DNA from: JACDAE01 sp034438015
Lineage (GTDB): Bacteria; Chloroflexota; Ktedonobacteria; Ktedonobacterales; Ktedonobacteraceae
DNA: 64,000 nt
Direction: 5' to 3'
NCBI GenBank assembly: GCA_034438015.1
Contig: DAOTTD010000230.1
Span: 1 to 64,000, forward strand
A program made the position numbers and the translations under genes. Below, piece by piece: positions 8,444 to 17,751 of the stretch. Under the pieces are notes generated by a model. That model saw only the letters and a program-made list of their open reading frames with translations, did no database searches and was not told where the DNA came from. Position 1 is the stretch's first letter, and the number at the start of each line of letters is the position of its first letter.

Positions 8444-8998
8444 ATGGATTGGCGTGTGCAACCCGATGCATGTACGTTTATGCAGGCAGCGCAGAATTTT
8501 TGCTCTGTTGTCGGAAATCCATCGGGAGAGCCTTGCTCATGGATAAAAGATGTGCTACTGAGTACGCTTGCACTCTATGCTGCTGGTCTTGCACTCTCAC
8601 AACTGCCGATGGCGGAGGTATCCGACAGAGAGGATGAGAGTGAGGGAAGGATGTCTATGGAGCAATGGAAAGAGCTCTACAATCGCCTGAGCGCGTTTTT
8701 GGGGGAGAAGAAGTGGTATGCTACTGTAGATTTTGAAACCCAATGGACTCATCAGCCTCAAGAATCATTGTACGGAGACCTTGCGGATGATCTCGCCGAT
8801 ATTTACCGAGACGTTATGCCAGGCTTAAGGAGGTGGAGTTCCGCAGGAGATGAGTATCTTGGAAACATCGTATGGGACTGGCAATTTCATTTTGCCGCCC
8901 ATTGGGGAGGCGATCATGCCAGTGTCGCGCTAGGATATTTGCATTACCTGGTCTTTTCTCAGAAGATTGCCCATGAAGACAAACGCCTCAAGACGTAA
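8444..8998 (+). CDS. DUF5063 domain protein
   Basis: The function is unknown. From the ATG at 8444 (AAGGAG about 12 bases upstream) it encodes 184 residues. Blocks typical of DUF5063 are visible: FMQAAQNFCSVV near the N-terminus, an LYAAGLALSQLP helix, WKELYNRLSAFLGEKKWYATVDF, then LADDLADIYRDVMPGL and a C-terminal WDWQFHFAAHWGGDHA block. It is soluble and acidic, with no signal peptide. It lies alone between the metallophosphoesterase remnant and the convergent helicase gene. Confidence 0.75.
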   Translation: MDWRVQPDACTFMQAAQNFCSVVGNPSGEPCSWIKDVLLSTLALYAAGLALSQLPMAEVSDREDESEGRMSMEQWKELYNRLSAFLGEKKWYATVDFETQWTHQPQESLYGDLADDLADIYRDVMPGLRRWSSAGDEYLGNIVWDWQFHFAAHWGGDHASVALGYLHYLVFSQKIAHEDKRLKT

Positions 8999-9053
8999 GA
9001 GGAGATGACTCACCATCTTCCCAAAGTCAGTTGATTTGAGCTCAATGGCCCCC

Positions 9054-12000
9054 CTACTCGTCATAATTGAGCAGCGTCCCCATACTCCGACAGTACGTGA
9101 TCAGGCGTGCAAAATAGGGCAGGTTTTCGAGCGCGGGGACGCAGCCGATCAGGATCAGTTTGCGTTGCGCCCGCGTGAGCGCCACGTTCAGGCGGTTGGG
9201 GTTGGTCAGGAACTCGCGGCGCTGACCCTCCGGTTCGCTGACGGTGGCGAACGACATGATGATCACCAGGCGTTCGCCGCCCTGGAAACGGTCCACCGTG
9301 TCCACGCTCAGCTCCGATTCCGGTGAAAGCGCCGTCCAGTTGCTGGCCGGACTGAACAGATGGCGGCGGATGTTGGCGACCTGGGCGCGGTAGGGTGCGA
9401 TAATGCCGATCTCCCTCTCCGCAATGCCGCGCGCCAGTAGTCCCGCGACTACCTCGCGAATGGCGCGCGCTTCGACGTTGCTCAGCTTGGCCTGCTCGAT
9501 TTCCTCGATAGTGTGCACGTGTAGAAAGACCAGCGGCAGGGCTGGCTCGATAGCCCTGGCAATGGTCGCGTTCTCGTGTTGCTGCGCCACCGCGTAGGGG
9601 AAGAGCAGTCTGCGATTGGCGACTGATGCGTGCGGTAGGAGTTGTTTGTCGTAGAAGATCGTAGATGAGAAGTTCGAGATCCATTTGTTCATGCGGTACT
9701 GGACGCGCAGGGGGACGCAGGCGCTGATCGCCAGTGGGTGCCCATTCATATAGTCTTCGTCCAGTTGCTTGAGGGTGCGGAAGAGTGAGTCGGCCAGCCC
9801 TTGTTCGGCAGCCTCTTTGCTCAGGACCAGCGGGGGGAGCTGCTTCTCGTCGCCCACCAGGATGAAGCGTTTGGCGAAGCGCAGCGCACCCAGGATGGCC
9901 GGCACGGTCAGTTGCCCCGCTTCATCGATGATTGCGACGTCGAAGCGCATATCGAAGCTAGCGAGCTCGCCCGCCGTGGGAGTGTATTTATCCGCCGACC
10001 ATGTTGCGGTGGTGGTGGCGACAACAGGCATATGGCTGAGCGCATCGCGCACGGCATCGGGATATTGGAGCAGGCCCTCCTGTTGCGTCTGCTCATCGGC
10101 TGAGGATGGCTGAAGTGCCTGCAGGCGCGCCTCCACGAGCTCTTTCAACAGGTGGGGCTTGACGCTCTCATCCACGCTGCGCTCGTGTCCCAGGCGCAGG
10201 TAGTCGTGAAAGCCCTCTTTATCGAGCCGCTTCAACATGTTATCGACCGCCTGATTGGTAAAGGCTGCGAGCATGACGCGCTGGCCCTGCTGGCTGAGCC
10301 GTTTGACGATCTCCGCGATCACGCTGGTCTTCCCAGTGCCCGGTGGACCGTGGATGAGCAGGAAATCCTGCATCTCCAGCGCGCGCTCCAGCGCGAGATT
10401 CTGTTCGCGGTTGAAATCGGCTCGTGGGCTGGTGGCCTGGTGGATGAAGCGCGGGCGTACCTTGCCGGCCACAACGTCGCGCAGGTGGGAGTCGGCCTGG
10501 AACCAGCGCAGCAGGTTTTGCTGTGTACGCACATGCACCAGATCGTTATCGTAGCGGTCGATCAGCGTGGGATGGGCGATCAGCTCGCGCGTCCAGACCG
10601 TCACCTGCTCGGAGCTGATCGCGATAACGGTCCCCGTAACCACCTCGCCGGTGATAGGATCGCCGTTGCTGAGCAGAATCTCGTCACCGTCACGCAATTC
10701 TGAAGTATTTGTACAGCGAAAGGTCTGCTCCCAGCCATCCCTGTCCACGAGCGGTCCCGTCAGCGGTTCCAGGCCCAGTATTGCCGTGCCACGCTCGATG
10801 CGTTCGGAGACGGGCGTTTTCCATAGCAGCGCCTGTTGTTGCTCTCCTGCTCGTCCCTCCATTTGTAGTAGCCAGAAGTACTTCGAAAAAAAAATACGAT
10901 TCTCGATCGTGTCAATAGGCGATAGCCGTGGACTTGCCGCATGTGGCGCGGCTGTATCGGAGTCTGACTCAGGTGTGTCGTGCTGAAAAGTCGCACGGTT
11001 ATCTATCTCCGGCGGCTGCCAGTCCAGCAGCGAGGAGACGTTCTGGCACTGATTGAGCATGGCGCATTTTGTGCAGCGCGAAGGCCCCGGCGGTGCGGTC
11101 GGGATGCCGGTGATCTGGCTGAGGATGAGGGTATTGCGCGTCTCGTTGACACGCTGAATCTCGCGTATGCTTGCGGGGATGCCGAACGCCTGCGCGTATC
11201 CAGGCGTGCCTGAATACAGCAGCGTTGCCAGCGCCTTCTTCATCTTCGAGTCGCGTCGCACGGTGAGCAGGGCATGATAGCCGTACACCTGCCAGCGATG
11301 CTCGCGTTTGGGAAGCTCGCCTGTCGCGCCGCCGGTCTTCAGTTCCAACAGGCGCTGGCGACCCGACTGCTGCCAGAAGAGGTCGAGCCGTCCGCGCAGC
11401 CCGATCTCGGGTGCCAGGAGAAAGGTCTCGGCGCGTACCTGGTTGCCTGATTGGTGCTCCCGCTCGTCGGCATAGGTGGCTGGCATGTCCCACAGCGTAT
11501 TGCGCTCACTCTCGTACCAGTGTGCGAGGCTCTCAAGATGGGGCACCACGTCGGCGCGCATGCCCTCGACGGAGACGTTCGCCAGCGCCATCTCGATGCT
11601 GTTGAGCTGCAGCGCCTGTTCCAGGTGTCGGTGCAATGCGTCCAGCGCTGTCTCCTCTCCCGCTTGCTCATCGGTCGCCGTGTGAGAGGTAAACTTGCCA
11701 CGATCGTGCTCTTTTAGCAGCTCTTTAAAGCAATGGTGCACCAGGTTGCCGCGTATCGTCGCCGCCGATGCCGGGGAGGGGCTGAAGCGGTTGAGCATGT
11801 GCTGGCGCGGACAATACTCGGCCATGTTGAGATCGGTGATGTTGAGCAGCGTATCGGGTTCCAGGACGGCAAGCGTGTAGGCGTTTCCTTTATAACAGCG
11901 CCTGCTTCTTCCTTTATATTCGACAAGCGCGGGAGGGCTGGGCAGGTGGTAGACGCGCATCGTGAGCTGGTAGTTGCCTATAACGTCGCCCCGGTTCTTG

Positions 12001-12218
12001 AGTTCGCGGATCAGGCTCCGGTAGTACTGATCGGGCAACTGCACCTCGACGCGTGCGGCCCCGGTGTCGAGAATGACGACCGGCGTTTTAATGCCATCGA
12101 GCAGGCGTTCATTGGCGGTTACCACGCGTCCCTCGAGCTGCGTACAGGAACTCCTGGAGTCGAGGGCACAAAGAAAACATTCGCGCTCTGCTTGCCTGTC
12201 GATATCATGTGTAGCCAT
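9054..12218 (-). CDS. Dna2-like PD-(D/E)XK nuclease fused to superfamily 1 helicase
   Basis: A 1054-residue protein combining a Cas4/Dna2-type nuclease with a UPF1/Dna2-type helicase. Four cysteines likely bind an iron-sulfur cluster: Cys136 (EYCPRQHM) and Cys382, Cys385, Cys391. Between them lie the nuclease residues GLRGRLD (Asp279) and LELKTG (Glu292, Lys294). The helicase half has Walker A GPPGTGKT (624-631), the box IIDEAGQL, and late motifs ERLVIIMSFAT and LNVALTRAQRK. It should unwind and cut 5' flaps or resect DNA ends; a role in defence cannot be excluded. No partner gene is adjacent. Its upstream region carries a family B mobile element between it and the divergent DUF711 gene. Confidence 0.9.
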   Translation of the reverse strand: MATHDIDRQAERECFLCALDSRSSCTQLEGRVVTANERLLDGIKTPVVILDTGAARVEVQLPDQYYRSLIRELKNRGDVIGNYQLTMRVYHLPSPPALVEYKGRSRRCYKGNAYTLAVLEPDTLLNITDLNMAEYCPRQHMLNRFSPSPASAATIRGNLVHHCFKELLKEHDRGKFTSHTATDEQAGEETALDALHRHLEQALQLNSIEMALANVSVEGMRADVVPHLESLAHWYESERNTLWDMPATYADEREHQSGNQVRAETFLLAPEIGLRGRLDLFWQQSGRQRLLELKTGGATGELPKREHRWQVYGYHALLTVRRDSKMKKALATLLYSGTPGYAQAFGIPASIREIQRVNETRNTLILSQITGIPTAPPGPSRCTKCAMLNQCQNVSSLLDWQPPEIDNRATFQHDTPESDSDTAAPHAASPRLSPIDTIENRIFFSKYFWLLQMEGRAGEQQQALLWKTPVSERIERGTAILGLEPLTGPLVDRDGWEQTFRCTNTSELRDGDEILLSNGDPITGEVVTGTVIAISSEQVTVWTRELIAHPTLIDRYDNDLVHVRTQQNLLRWFQADSHLRDVVAGKVRPRFIHQATSPRADFNREQNLALERALEMQDFLLIHGPPGTGKTSVIAEIVKRLSQQGQRVMLAAFTNQAVDNMLKRLDKEGFHDYLRLGHERSVDESVKPHLLKELVEARLQALQPSSADEQTQQEGLLQYPDAVRDALSHMPVVATTTATWSADKYTPTAGELASFDMRFDVAIIDEAGQLTVPAILGALRFAKRFILVGDEKQLPPLVLSKEAAEQGLADSLFRTLKQLDEDYMNGHPLAISACVPLRVQYRMNKWISNFSSTIFYDKQLLPHASVANRRLLFPYAVAQQHENATIARAIEPALPLVFLHVHTIEEIEQAKLSNVEARAIREVVAGLLARGIAEREIGIIAPYRAQVANIRRHLFSPASNWTALSPESELSVDTVDRFQGGERLVIIMSFATVSEPEGQRREFLTNPNRLNVALTRAQRKLILIGCVPALENLPYFARLITYCRSMGTLLNYDE

Positions 12219-12303
12219 CGCACACTCTCCCGTCGCGTAGTCTTTACAGGGCGTAGCATCGCCAGTAGCATGGTTGCTCGTTTTTGCTCCCGTGCAGGCA
12301 GTG

Positions 12304-12463
12304 GTATCTATTCAGGTCCCTCTTTCCGGACTCATCAGCGCCAAAGGCGCTTCACAAGGGTGTTGATGTGGGTGGTGGGGTTTGCGGCCCCGGGCCGCAA
12401 ACCCCACCACCCACATCAACACAGGCGAGCCGCCGCAGGCGGCGAGAGTATCTGAATAGATAC
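12304..12463. mobile_element. Family B palindromic MITE-like element, copy B1, with 8-bp target duplication
   Basis: A 160-bp element bounded by 12-bp perfect terminal inverted repeats, GTATCTATTCAG (12304-12315) and its complement (12452-12463). The octamer AGGCAGTG directly abuts both ends (12296-12303 and 12464-12471), the mark of a transposition target duplication. Inside are a left hairpin AGCGCC-AAA-GGCGCT (12337-12351), a central perfect palindrome with 30-base arms around one base (12361-12421), and a right hairpin GCCGCC-GCA-GGCGGC (12429-12443). It has no coding capacity, so a transposase must act in trans. Confidence 0.85.
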
Positions 12464-12568
12464 AGGCAGTGTAATGTACGAACAAAACTTCGTCAAGGGA
12501 AAAGCATGGTAAAATAGGATGAATTCTTTGCGTAGCTCAAAAAGATACATAGAAATGAGGACATGCTC

Positions 12569-13759
12569 ATGCATCCCTTCCCGGTGCGTACCATCACGCT
12601 CGGTATCGCCGATGCGCATCCTCTTTCGGCGGCGGCGATCGCGCAGGCTCGAAAGATCCTTCTGAGCGCCCGTAGGCGCTTCAATGACGGCGGGTATGAT
12701 GTGCAGACGCTGCGCCTCTCCACACGTCCGCTATTCGACGACCTGGGCGACTGGTCGTCGGGAGCTCTCGTGAAATATGCCAGGGAGCTACAGAGCATGC
12801 TTGACGACGCCGGTCTCGGCTTCTGCTCACTGGGAACCGCGCAGGTGGCGCGCCCCACTTTTCCGCTGGAGCGCCTGAACCTGCTCGCCGATCTCTTGAT
12901 TCCTACCCACGCCTTGTGTGCAACGGTGCAACTGGCGACCGTAGAGCATGGTCTGCGCGCTGAGGCGGCCCTTCCGACGGCGCTGATCATCCAGCGCCTG
13001 GCCCAGGAGACTGCGGAGGGGCAGGGCAATTTTCGTTTCGCGATGTTGTCCTGTGTCGCGCCCGGCACGCCCTTTTTCCCTGCCGCGTATCATAGTGGAC
13101 CAGCCAGCCTGGCGATCGGCTTGCAGGGGGCGAGCATCATCACCGATGCGCTGCAGGCGCGCGTCGCGGATACCGTGCAGGCGACCAATCTCGCCCTGGT
13201 GGAACAGTGGGTGCGCGCCGCCCTACTTGAGAGCGCAACCCCCGTTGTCGCGCTGGGACAGGAGCTGGCTCAGGAACATCAACTGCTCTTTGGAGGTATA
13301 GACCTCTCACCTGCGCCGATGGGACCAGACAGTATCGCGGCGGCGATGGAGCTGTGCGGCTACGGTCCAGTCGGTACGTATGGAACGCTCTCCGTCGCCG
13401 CTGCGTTGACGAGCGCGCTAAAAAGTACCGGACTGCCAACCTGCGGATATTGTGGACTTATGTTGCCCGTGCTGGAGGATGCCGGCCTGGGGAGCCGCTG
13501 GGAAGAGGGATACCTCAATGCGCAGCAACTATTGCTCTATTCGGCGGTCTGTGGCACGGGTCTGGATACGCTACCGTTGCCGGGTGACTGTCCCACCGAG
13601 ACGATCGCACACCTCTTGCTCGACGTAGCAACGCTCGCCCTGCGCTTACAAAAACCGCTCTCTGCCCGCCTTTTTCCGGTTCCAGGCCGGGGCGTTGGCG
13701 AAAGGACCGCGTTCAGCTCGCCCTTTCTCACCAACACGATAGTGAAAACTCCGTTGTAG
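12569..13759 (+). CDS. DUF711 (UPF0210) family protein
   Basis: A 396-residue protein of the DUF711 family, which is related by fold to pyruvate-formate-lyase-like proteins and whose reaction is not established. The N-terminus VRTITLGIADAHPL and glycine-rich segments such as YGPVGTYGTL and CGYCGLMLPVLED match family style, as does AVCGTGLDTLPLPGDC near the end. Two ATG codons are close (12563 and 12569). The second is preferred because GAGG lies eight bases before it. Its stop codon overlaps the left edge of repeat A2. Confidence 0.8.
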   Translation: MHPFPVRTITLGIADAHPLSAAAIAQARKILLSARRRFNDGGYDVQTLRLSTRPLFDDLGDWSSGALVKYARELQSMLDDAGLGFCSLGTAQVARPTFPLERLNLLADLLIPTHALCATVQLATVEHGLRAEAALPTALIIQRLAQETAEGQGNFRFAMLSCVAPGTPFFPAAYHSGPASLAIGLQGASIITDALQARVADTVQATNLALVEQWVRAALLESATPVVALGQELAQEHQLLFGGIDLSPAPMGPDSIAAAMELCGYGPVGTYGTLSVAAALTSALKSTGLPTCGYCGLMLPVLEDAGLGSRWEEGYLNAQQLLLYSAVCGTGLDTLPLPGDCPTETIAHLLLDVATLALRLQKPLSARLFPVPGRGVGERTAFSSPFLTNTIVKTPL

Positions 13760-13856
13760 TAGGGATGGGGCTTGCTCCCATCCGGCCTGGAAAGTGAGAT
13801 TATGCCTATGAGGAGGGCTCTGTAGAGATCGGATGGGGACAAGCCCCATCCCTACT
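13758..13856. repeat. Family A inverted repeat, copy A2
   Basis: Arms of 27 bases at 13758-13784 and 13830-13856 begin AGTAGGGATGGGGCTTG and pair with two mismatches around a 45-base interior. It starts inside the stop codon of the DUF711 gene and lies between it and the convergent GAF gene, so it could act as a bidirectional terminator. Confidence 0.85.
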
Positions 13857-13885
13857 GTTCGTGAAAATGTCTTGAGGCCGGGCGT

Positions 13886-14494
13886 CTATTCTGACAGATC
13901 GAGATTAACGTTCGTGCCCCAGAAGGCGTCCACCACGCCGTTGTAAGAGTTCTTGATGCTTTCGTAGAGGCGCGCGTTTTCGATTGCCAGCGCGGATAGG
14001 CTTGCCAGTACCGACAGGAACTGGACATCATCATTGTTGAACGTTGTCGGCTCGTCTGTATACACACGCATCACGCCGATCGCTTCGCCGCGCACCTCTA
14101 ATGGGACGCAGAGGATGGAGACCAGTCCTTCGCGCCTGGCGGCCTCCGGGTACTGAAAGCGCGGATCGCTGCGGACATCGGCGATGTAGACCGTCGCTCC
14201 TTGTAATACCTGGCTATCGATAGGGCTTTTTACCATATCGACAGGACCCTTTGCCAGGTAATCCCCGCTCAACCCGTAGACCGCGCTAGAGCGCAGATGT
14301 CCCGTGGTGCGATCGAGTAAGCGTAGTCCACACGCCTTCACCTGCATCGCCTCGGTAATACTCGTCACAATGCTCTGTAGTACCTGGTCGAGTACGAGGC
14401 TCGACGAGATCGTCAGCGCGGCCTGATAGAGCGCTGTATAGTAGTCACTGTGAGTGCGAGACGGAGGATCAGTCTCGTGAGAATGTGTTGTCAT
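13886..14494 (-). CDS. GAF domain sensor protein
   Basis: A 202-residue single-domain protein. The GAF domain spans about residues 30-180: SSSLVLDQVLQSIVTSI, ACGLRLLD, the VYIADVRSDPRF core and LVSILCVPLEVRGEAIGVMRVY, then the C-terminal helix FLSVLASLSALAIENARLYE. No histidine kinase, GGDEF or other output domain is attached, so it probably works as a partner of another protein or as a binding domain for a small ligand. The start at 14494 follows GGGAGGTAAAGACG; an in-frame ATG 33 bases earlier is also possible. Confidence 0.82.
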   Translation of the reverse strand: MTTHSHETDPPSRTHSDYYTALYQAALTISSSLVLDQVLQSIVTSITEAMQVKACGLRLLDRTTGHLRSSAVYGLSGDYLAKGPVDMVKSPIDSQVLQGATVYIADVRSDPRFQYPEAARREGLVSILCVPLEVRGEAIGVMRVYTDEPTTFNNDDVQFLSVLASLSALAIENARLYESIKNSYNGVVDAFWGTNVNLDLSE

Positions 14495-14770
14495 CGTCTT
14501 TACCTCCCGATTTATACCTCCTTGCATTCAAATGAGTGCGAAGCACTGGCTGCGAAGGCAGCGTTTTTGAATGGAGTCTGGTATTATGCTGCTGTGTACA
14601 TGCTATTGAGAATCACAAATACGTCCTCGTATGTCTCCATTGTACCATACATATGCCTCGGGAATAGGACACAAAATACTACATGCCCATCTGCCTGGAA
14701 CAGCGTTAGACACTTGCTATCCGGGGATGGGCTAAATGGCAGCTATCGCCAGTGGTCGTTCACCAGAACC

Positions 14771-15280
14771 TTAGTGGGTCCCTGCCTGGTGACGAGGCGG
14801 GTCCTGTACCAGCCAGACGCGACACGGGGCATTGGCCAGCACGTATGGCACTGTCTTGCCCAGATCGTTCGGAGCTCTGTATTCAGGACGGACATACCCA
14901 ATTAAGATAAGCGCACAATTATGGTCTTTCGCTTCGTCGACGATGGCAGGTCCTGCATCGCGTGCCTGGACGACTTCTGCAATCGCTTCGCAACCGACGC
15001 GTTCAGCTATCTGCATAGCTGAATTAAGCAATTTATCTGCCCGATCGGATTCCTGTGTCAGGACGGCCTTTAGCGGTAACGCACGTGGTACCTCTATCAC
15101 GTGTACGAGATGGACCTTACGTCTGGCTCCTTTCGCCATCTGACACCCAAGATAGACCAGGTTAAAATCGAGTTGCTCACCGCCGATCACTACAGCGATA
15201 TCCCCGATGACGTTCCCACCAAGGGCCGACCTGCTCATCTCTGTCTCTTCTCGGGCCTTGGAGCCCCATAAGTGAACCAT
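14771..15280 (-). CDS. Universal stress protein family (UspA)
   Basis: A 169-residue protein with one Usp domain: DIAVVIGGEQLDFNLVYLG at the first strand, VHLVHVIEVPRALP, then a DAGPAIVDEAKDHNCALILIGYVRPEYR stretch in two parts and the end block VPYVLANAPCRVWLVQD. The G-x2-G-x9-G-S/T phosphate loop typical of ATP-binding Usp is altered (GYVRPEYRAP), so ATP binding is doubtful. The start at 15280 is chosen because AGAGGG precedes the ATG and upstream codons show no domain sequence. Confidence 0.8.
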   Translation of the reverse strand: MVHLWGSKAREETEMSRSALGGNVIGDIAVVIGGEQLDFNLVYLGCQMAKGARRKVHLVHVIEVPRALPLKAVLTQESDRADKLLNSAMQIAERVGCEAIAEVVQARDAGPAIVDEAKDHNCALILIGYVRPEYRAPNDLGKTVPYVLANAPCRVWLVQDPPRHQAGTH

Positions 15281-15623
15281 GATTTTTTCCCTCTTGAATG
15301 GAGCGGATAAACGGTATCGTCGAGCACCTCTTCCCGCCATGGCTATGACGTAAGTCAATGCACGACATTCGGATTCCTCTGAATTCTAATACTAAGTACT
15401 ACAGTAGTCAATGTTCCAAATATCTATAATGGAATTGTCCCTTTAAAACGTAATGCTACTTTACTTGGTTACGCGCGAACTTCCACAAAATGTGATATCT
15501 GAACACTGCTTCTTGCATCGCTCTCTTCTCCTTCCCCATCCTTGAGGATCAGAGACAACCTTCACCTGAAAGGTTGCGAAAAGGACGACTTACATAGTCG
15601 TCCTGATATTTTATCTCAAAGTG
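15281..15623. other. Intergenic region, AT-rich, with clpS terminator
   Basis: No gene is seen. The stretch holds the upstream region of the universal stress gene (AT-rich between 15380 and 15480) and, at its right end, the hairpin listed separately as the clpS terminator. Confidence 0.5.
15582..15604 (-). terminator. Intrinsic terminator downstream of clpS
   Basis: A nine-base-pair stem AGGACGACT/AGTCGTCCT with a five-base loop; read on the minus strand it is followed by TTTT. It lies 20 bases after the clpS stop codon. Confidence 0.8.
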
Positions 15624-15932
15624 CTAATCTGGTTCAATGGTTGCTGTAAGTCCATAGGTGAGCAGGCGTTCCTGGTAGTATTCCGCTTCCTCTCTGGGAC
15701 AGACGATGACGATTGCGCTCCCCGTCAGGTGGGCCGTGAGCATGATGTGCTCGGCCTCCTGAGACGAGAGGTGGTTGACCGCATGGAGGAGCGCGAAGAT
15801 TACGTAATTCATTTCATTATAATCATCATCGAAAAGAATAACCTTGTAGGGCGGCAGGATCTGGGCCCTCTGGCGCGTGATCTCCTCTGGTCGCGTCTGT
15901 AGACGTGGTGGCGATAAATACTCATTAATCAT
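15624..15932 (-). CDS. clpS: ATP-dependent Clp protease adaptor ClpS
   Basis: ClpS delivers N-degron substrates to ClpAP/ClpCP. The protein has about 102 residues and the core motif YKVILFDDDYNEMNYVIF near residue 30, where the Asp and Asn residues bind the N-terminal amino group of the substrate. The HLTGSAIVIVCPREEAEYY block that follows is also typical. The start at 15932 is chosen because GGAG sits nine bases upstream; an ATG five codons earlier has no ribosome site. The gene is monocistronic with its own terminator, and no clpA or clpC is in the window. Confidence 0.92.
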   Translation of the reverse strand: MINEYLSPPRLQTRPEEITRQRAQILPPYKVILFDDDYNEMNYVIFALLHAVNHLSSQEAEHIMLTAHLTGSAIVIVCPREEAEYYQERLLTYGLTATIEPD

Positions 15933-16199
15933 GGCGAATTTCTCCATAGTAGAGAAGCCCTACTTCATGGTATTGAGATGAGTGCGAAGCACTGGACGCG
16001 GGAGTATGGTTCCCGCACAAGAAAAGTTATACCGACAAATAGAATACAGCGCCTTGTTGTACTTAATTTATTGTAACCAAGAGTCGTGCATTTTTCTAGT
16101 GCTGACGAAAAGTGTCCTATCGACGAAAAAGTGGGATATAATGAAATAACTCTCAAGAACAAACATACACTATCTACTATACGAGAGCGGAGGGCGCAT

Positions 16200-17015
16200 A
16201 TGATACAGAAGCAGACGACGCTGGCGGAGGCGGTGGCCTCGGTCGCTGATGGGTCCATCGTGGCCCTGGGCGGCAACACGCTGCATAGGGCACCGTGTGC
16301 GGCTGCCCATGAGCTGATTCGTCAGCGCAGGCGAGGATTAGAGCTGGTGAAGACGGCGGGCGCCTATGATGTCGATGTGCTCGTTGGGGCGGGCGTCGTC
16401 GATCGAGTGGCAGCAGGCTTCATCGGCTTCGAGAACGTTTTTGGCCTTGCCCCCCAATACCGGCAGGCGGCTGAGCAGGGGCGTATCCAGGTCAAAGAGC
16501 ACGCCTGCTATACCGTGATCACCGCGCTGCGCGCCGCCGTGCAGGGTGTGCCTTTCCTGCCAATCGCGGGTATGCTCAATTCGGACCTGATGCAGGCGAG
16601 CGGCTTCAAGACGGTGACGGACCCCTACAGTGGACGAGAGCTGGCGGCGGTGCGGGCGCTACGTCCCGATGTCGCTATTGTACATGTGCAGGAGGCGGAC
16701 GAGCAAGGCAATGGTCGTATCTTTGGCACGGTCTTCGAGGATGATCTGATGGCCCGCGCTGCGCGCCGCGTCATCCTGACCTGCGAGCGGCTGGTGAGCG
16801 CCGGGGAGACGGCGCGTACTCCCGAACTGACGACTATTCCCGGCCTGCTCGTAAGCCATGTCGTCGTTGCTCCACATGGCGCGCATCCCTGTAGCTGTGG
16901 CGATCTCTATAGCTATGATTATGACTACCTGGCGCGTTACGTTGAGGCGTGCAGCAGCCCTGAGCGTTTTCGGGCCTGGCTGGACGAGAACGTATATGGA
17001 AGGGTGGCGGCCTGA
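16200..17015 (+). CDS. CoA-transferase subunit alpha (glutaconate/IpdA type)
   Basis: First subunit of a two-part family I CoA-transferase resembling glutaconate CoA-transferase GctA and the steroid-ring hydrolase IpdA. The start at 16200 follows GCGGAGGGCGCAT and gives MIQKQTTLAEAVASVADGS in two blocks; 271 residues. Family sequence includes GSIVALGG near the N-terminus, FENVFGLAPQYR and the later VPFLPIAGMLNSDL. The substrate cannot be read from sequence. Its stop overlaps the start of the next gene by one base (TGATG), so the two subunits are coupled. Confidence 0.87.
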   Translation: MIQKQTTLAEAVASVADGSIVALGGNTLHRAPCAAAHELIRQRRRGLELVKTAGAYDVDVLVGAGVVDRVAAGFIGFENVFGLAPQYRQAAEQGRIQVKEHACYTVITALRAAVQGVPFLPIAGMLNSDLMQASGFKTVTDPYSGRELAAVRALRPDVAIVHVQEADEQGNGRIFGTVFEDDLMARAARRVILTCERLVSAGETARTPELTTIPGLLVSHVVVAPHGAHPCSCGDLYSYDYDYLARYVEACSSPERFRAWLDENVYGRVAA

Positions 17016-17746
17016 TGGTTACTGAGATGACCGTTGTGACGCCGGATACGATGATGGTTATCGCTATGGCGCGGCTCTTACGCAACGGCGAGCGCGTCTT
17101 TCACGGTGTGGCCTCGCCTCTGCCCATGGTCGCTATCCTCCTGGCGCAGCGCCTGCAAGCTCCTGACCTGGTGTACATCAATATCACGGGCGGCGTGAAC
17201 CCGCTGCCAGAGTCGTTGCCCGGCACCACGGTCGATCCGCGCCTGGCGCACGGTTCGCACGTGATCCTGCGCCTGGCCGATATCTTCGATATGTCGGCGC
17301 GCGGCGATCTGGATACGGCCTTCCTGGGTGGCGTGCAGATCGACGGGCAGGGGCGCATCAACATGAGCGTCATCGGCCCCTATGATCATCCTAAAGTGCG
17401 TCTCCCTGGTGGCGCTGGCAGCGCCGCCATCCTGCCTACCGCCGGACGCACTATCCTCTGGCGTACGAAACACGATCCACGCACCTTCGTCGAGAAGCTG
17501 GCGTTCGTGACCGCCGGCGGCAACGTGGATCGCGTCGTCACGCCGCTCTGCGTCTTCGTCAAGAGGGATGGACGCCTGTATCTTGAAAGTATCCACCCCT
17601 ATAGCTCGGCTGAGGAGGTCAGAAGGCAGACGGGATTCGCGGTAGAGACAGAAGGGGTCCCCTTCACGCCAGCTCCGACGCCTGCTGAGCTTGCTGCGCT
17701 GGCCGCAGTGGACCCTGAGAATGTAAGGCTGGTAGAGTTCGCGTAG
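17015..17746 (+). CDS. CoA-transferase subunit beta (glutaconate/IpdB type)
   Basis: Second subunit of the enzyme encoded just upstream. The 243-residue protein carries VFHGVASPLPMVAILLA, the catalytic-region stretch DTAFLGGVQIDGQGRINMS in two blocks, and LPGGAGSAAILPTAGRTILW, all as in GctB/IpdB proteins. In true CoA-transferases a Glu in the E-x-G region attacks CoA; here the corresponding region reads LGGVQID. That resembles IpdB-type hydrolases more than glutaconate CoA-transferase, so a ring-opening hydrolase role is an alternative. Ends four bases before the convergent gene's stop region. Confidence 0.87.
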   Translation: MVTEMTVVTPDTMMVIAMARLLRNGERVFHGVASPLPMVAILLAQRLQAPDLVYINITGGVNPLPESLPGTTVDPRLAHGSHVILRLADIFDMSARGDLDTAFLGGVQIDGQGRINMSVIGPYDHPKVRLPGGAGSAAILPTAGRTILWRTKHDPRTFVEKLAFVTAGGNVDRVVTPLCVFVKRDGRLYLESIHPYSSAEEVRRQTGFAVETEGVPFTPAPTPAELAALAAVDPENVRLVEFA

Positions 17747-17751
17747 ACGCG

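Noticed and set aside
12304..12345. CTGATGAGTCC-like sequence on the minus strand at the end of family B elements, resembling a hammerhead ribozyme core
   Set aside because: The GAAA box and the cleavage triplet in the right places are missing, and copy B2 has a different base at the core.
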